Source: Arenibacter troitsensis
GTDB taxonomy: Bacteria; Bacteroidota; Bacteroidia; Flavobacteriales; Flavobacteriaceae
Length of the DNA stretch: 64,000 bases
Assembly: GCF_900177645.1 (NCBI RefSeq)
Contig: NZ_FXAO01000003.1
Coordinates: 372,001-436,000, forward strand
Direction of reading: 5' to 3'
The translations under genes and the position numbers were made by a program. The notes beneath the pieces are model-generated. The model worked only from the letters and a program-made list of their open reading frames with translations, was not told the DNA's origin and did not search any database. Below are positions 63,227-64,000 of this stretch, piece after piece. Numbering within the stretch: position 1 is the stretch's first letter; the number at the start of each line of letters is the position of its first letter.

Positions 63227-63786
63227 GCTTTAGGCTCTTGGAAATATAGTTGTCAGTCCAAGCACATCCCGATAAATATCAGGTGAGAACTACATGAAAA
63301 ACAAGGTCCAAAGTCGAAAAATCAAGGGCTAGTTTCAAAACCAACTGTGTGCGACTTCTCGTCGTCCCGAAAAAGGAACTCAGTAGAAGTGACTAGAATG
63401 TTCGTTAGAGCGTGCCTGCCGAAAGACGGAGTCGCTAACTACTTCATTGCAAATTGACCAAAGGCTCCCCTCTTGGAACGAAGAGAGGAATGAATTCTGC
63501 GCCATTTTGTGCGAAAGAAAGGGGAGTTGGAAGCCCTAACTTTCACTTATTCTCCGTCTTCTGTCTATTTTTCCAAGGATTGGGATTTCAAAACCCTCCG
63601 TCTTCGCTTATGGCGAAGCCACCTCCCTTCGACTGAAGGGAGGAGCTTTTCATGTTTCGTCACTTCGAGCTTGCCCAGCCCTCAAGGGGGGCCTGCCCTG
63701 CCTTCAGGCGGGTGATTTTATGAAGCGCAGCGCAATAAAATTGTATCGAGAAGTAGACGAACAACACCAAAGCAGTTCTCGATACT

Positions 63787-63804
63787 AAATGCCTATAGGC
63801 ATTT
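63787..63804. repeat. 18-bp perfect palindrome
   Basis: aaatgcctataggcattt is its own reverse complement. It directly follows the ttctcgatac arm of a larger inverted repeat. Confidence 0.6.
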
Positions 63805-64000
63805 CACTCGAACTGACGACAGAATCAAGAACATAGAAATTCAAAAGTTTTCGACTCTGGACGGTCTCTTTATTCTTTACTCTTTTTCCTATAGACTCTG
63901 TCTTTTACCTTTTGGCTATTACGTCATTGCAAGTTGACCTCTTATAGAACCATTCCCCCAAACCAAAAAGTCACCAACAGACCTTTGCAAATCTTATTGG

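Larger units (their letters stand above)
63063..64000. repeat. Non-coding repeat-rich region at the window end
   Basis: Nearly one kilobase without a credible gene; two overlapping frames of 60-68 codons near 63,454-63,715 look like chance. It holds several hairpins and short direct repeats: ctagaaaataga (63195-63206) with tctattttctag (63215-63226), cttcgc/gcgaag (63602-63618), ctccctt/aagggag (63623-63642), gtatcgagaa/ttctcgatac (63743-63785) and an 18-bp palindrome at 63787-63804. A 19-base word acttcattgcaaattgacc at 63441-63459 recurs with two changes at 63921-63939. Confidence 0.6.

Noticed and set aside
63454-63715. Two overlapping plus-strand frames at the window end
   Set aside because: Short, hairpin-rich, no promoter and no recognisable protein features.
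63360-63720. Integron attC or CRISPR-like repeat
   Set aside because: Repeats are of different sequence and spacing, with no integrase or cas genes in the window.

Overview
The window is 64 kb of chromosomal DNA from a member of the Flavobacteriaceae, most likely a marine genus; I cannot name it more closely. The signs are low-to-moderate GC, few Shine-Dalgarno sequences, repeated Bacteroidetes-type -7 boxes (TAnnTTTG, several with TTG 17-22 bp upstream), a TonB-dependent receptor with a CarboxypepD_reg-like domain, BatA, DUF4834 and YfhO proteins, and enzymes resembling those of capnine sulfonolipid synthesis. No rRNA, tRNA, CRISPR, prophage or insertion sequence was seen. Gene content is mostly housekeeping and envelope functions.

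Layout. 0-6.6 kb: the 3' end of a GH20 glycosidase, a GT2 glycosyltransferase, then a plus-strand run of BatA protein, a dihydroorotase homologue without key metal ligands, two small paralogous membrane proteins and an esterase. 6.6-11 kb: a membrane-anchored protein, an MBL hydrolase, a conserved unknown protein, Bcp peroxiredoxin and a cysteine-free endonuclease III. 10.8-16 kb: two tandem copies of a unit made of an ECF-like sigma factor plus a previously unlisted 47-50 aa protein, then divergent uvrA. 16-24 kb: a secreted basic protein, a repeat-like intergenic stretch, and a minus-strand operon of DUF4834, YfhO, GT4 and flippase. 23.7-28.5 kb: an outer-membrane protein, a GNAT-fold protein, an alpha-oxoamine synthase and a cysteine-synthase-like enzyme, read here as a candidate sulfonolipid locus. 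28.5-34.7 kb: oligopeptidase B, YbaB, thioredoxin, orphan TrpB, DUF1508 and threonine aldolase.

34.9-38.2 kb holds the circularly permuted ATP-grasp, alpha-E and transglutaminase trio, an under-characterised amide-bond system. It is followed by prfB with an intact programmed +1 frameshift, ArsC, a YG-rich protein with a TonB receptor, a newly found 57 aa membrane protein, a DUF1704 metallopeptidase, and two tandem dicarboxylate symporters, one broken by a single nonsense codon. 47-62 kb carries aroC, an LpxH-like phosphatase, a large FAD/Fe-S dehydrogenase, a small OMP, a TlpA-like lipoprotein, a rhomboid protease and an LpxL-like acyltransferase sharing a palindromic divergent promoter, a sterol-desaturase-family protein, an EEP-family phosphatase, glmM, acpH-like and gamma-glutamyltransferase genes. 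The last 0.94 kb is non-coding and full of inverted and direct repeats.

Many genes act on the envelope: lipid synthesis and modification (sulfonolipid enzymes, LpxL, LpxH-like, AcpH, desaturase), glycan assembly (GTs, YfhO, flippase, GlmM) and outer-membrane proteins. Several annotated starts were moved from TTG codons to internal ATGs, using family N-termini, signal peptides or promoter positions. All family assignments are from reading the sequence, without database searches.
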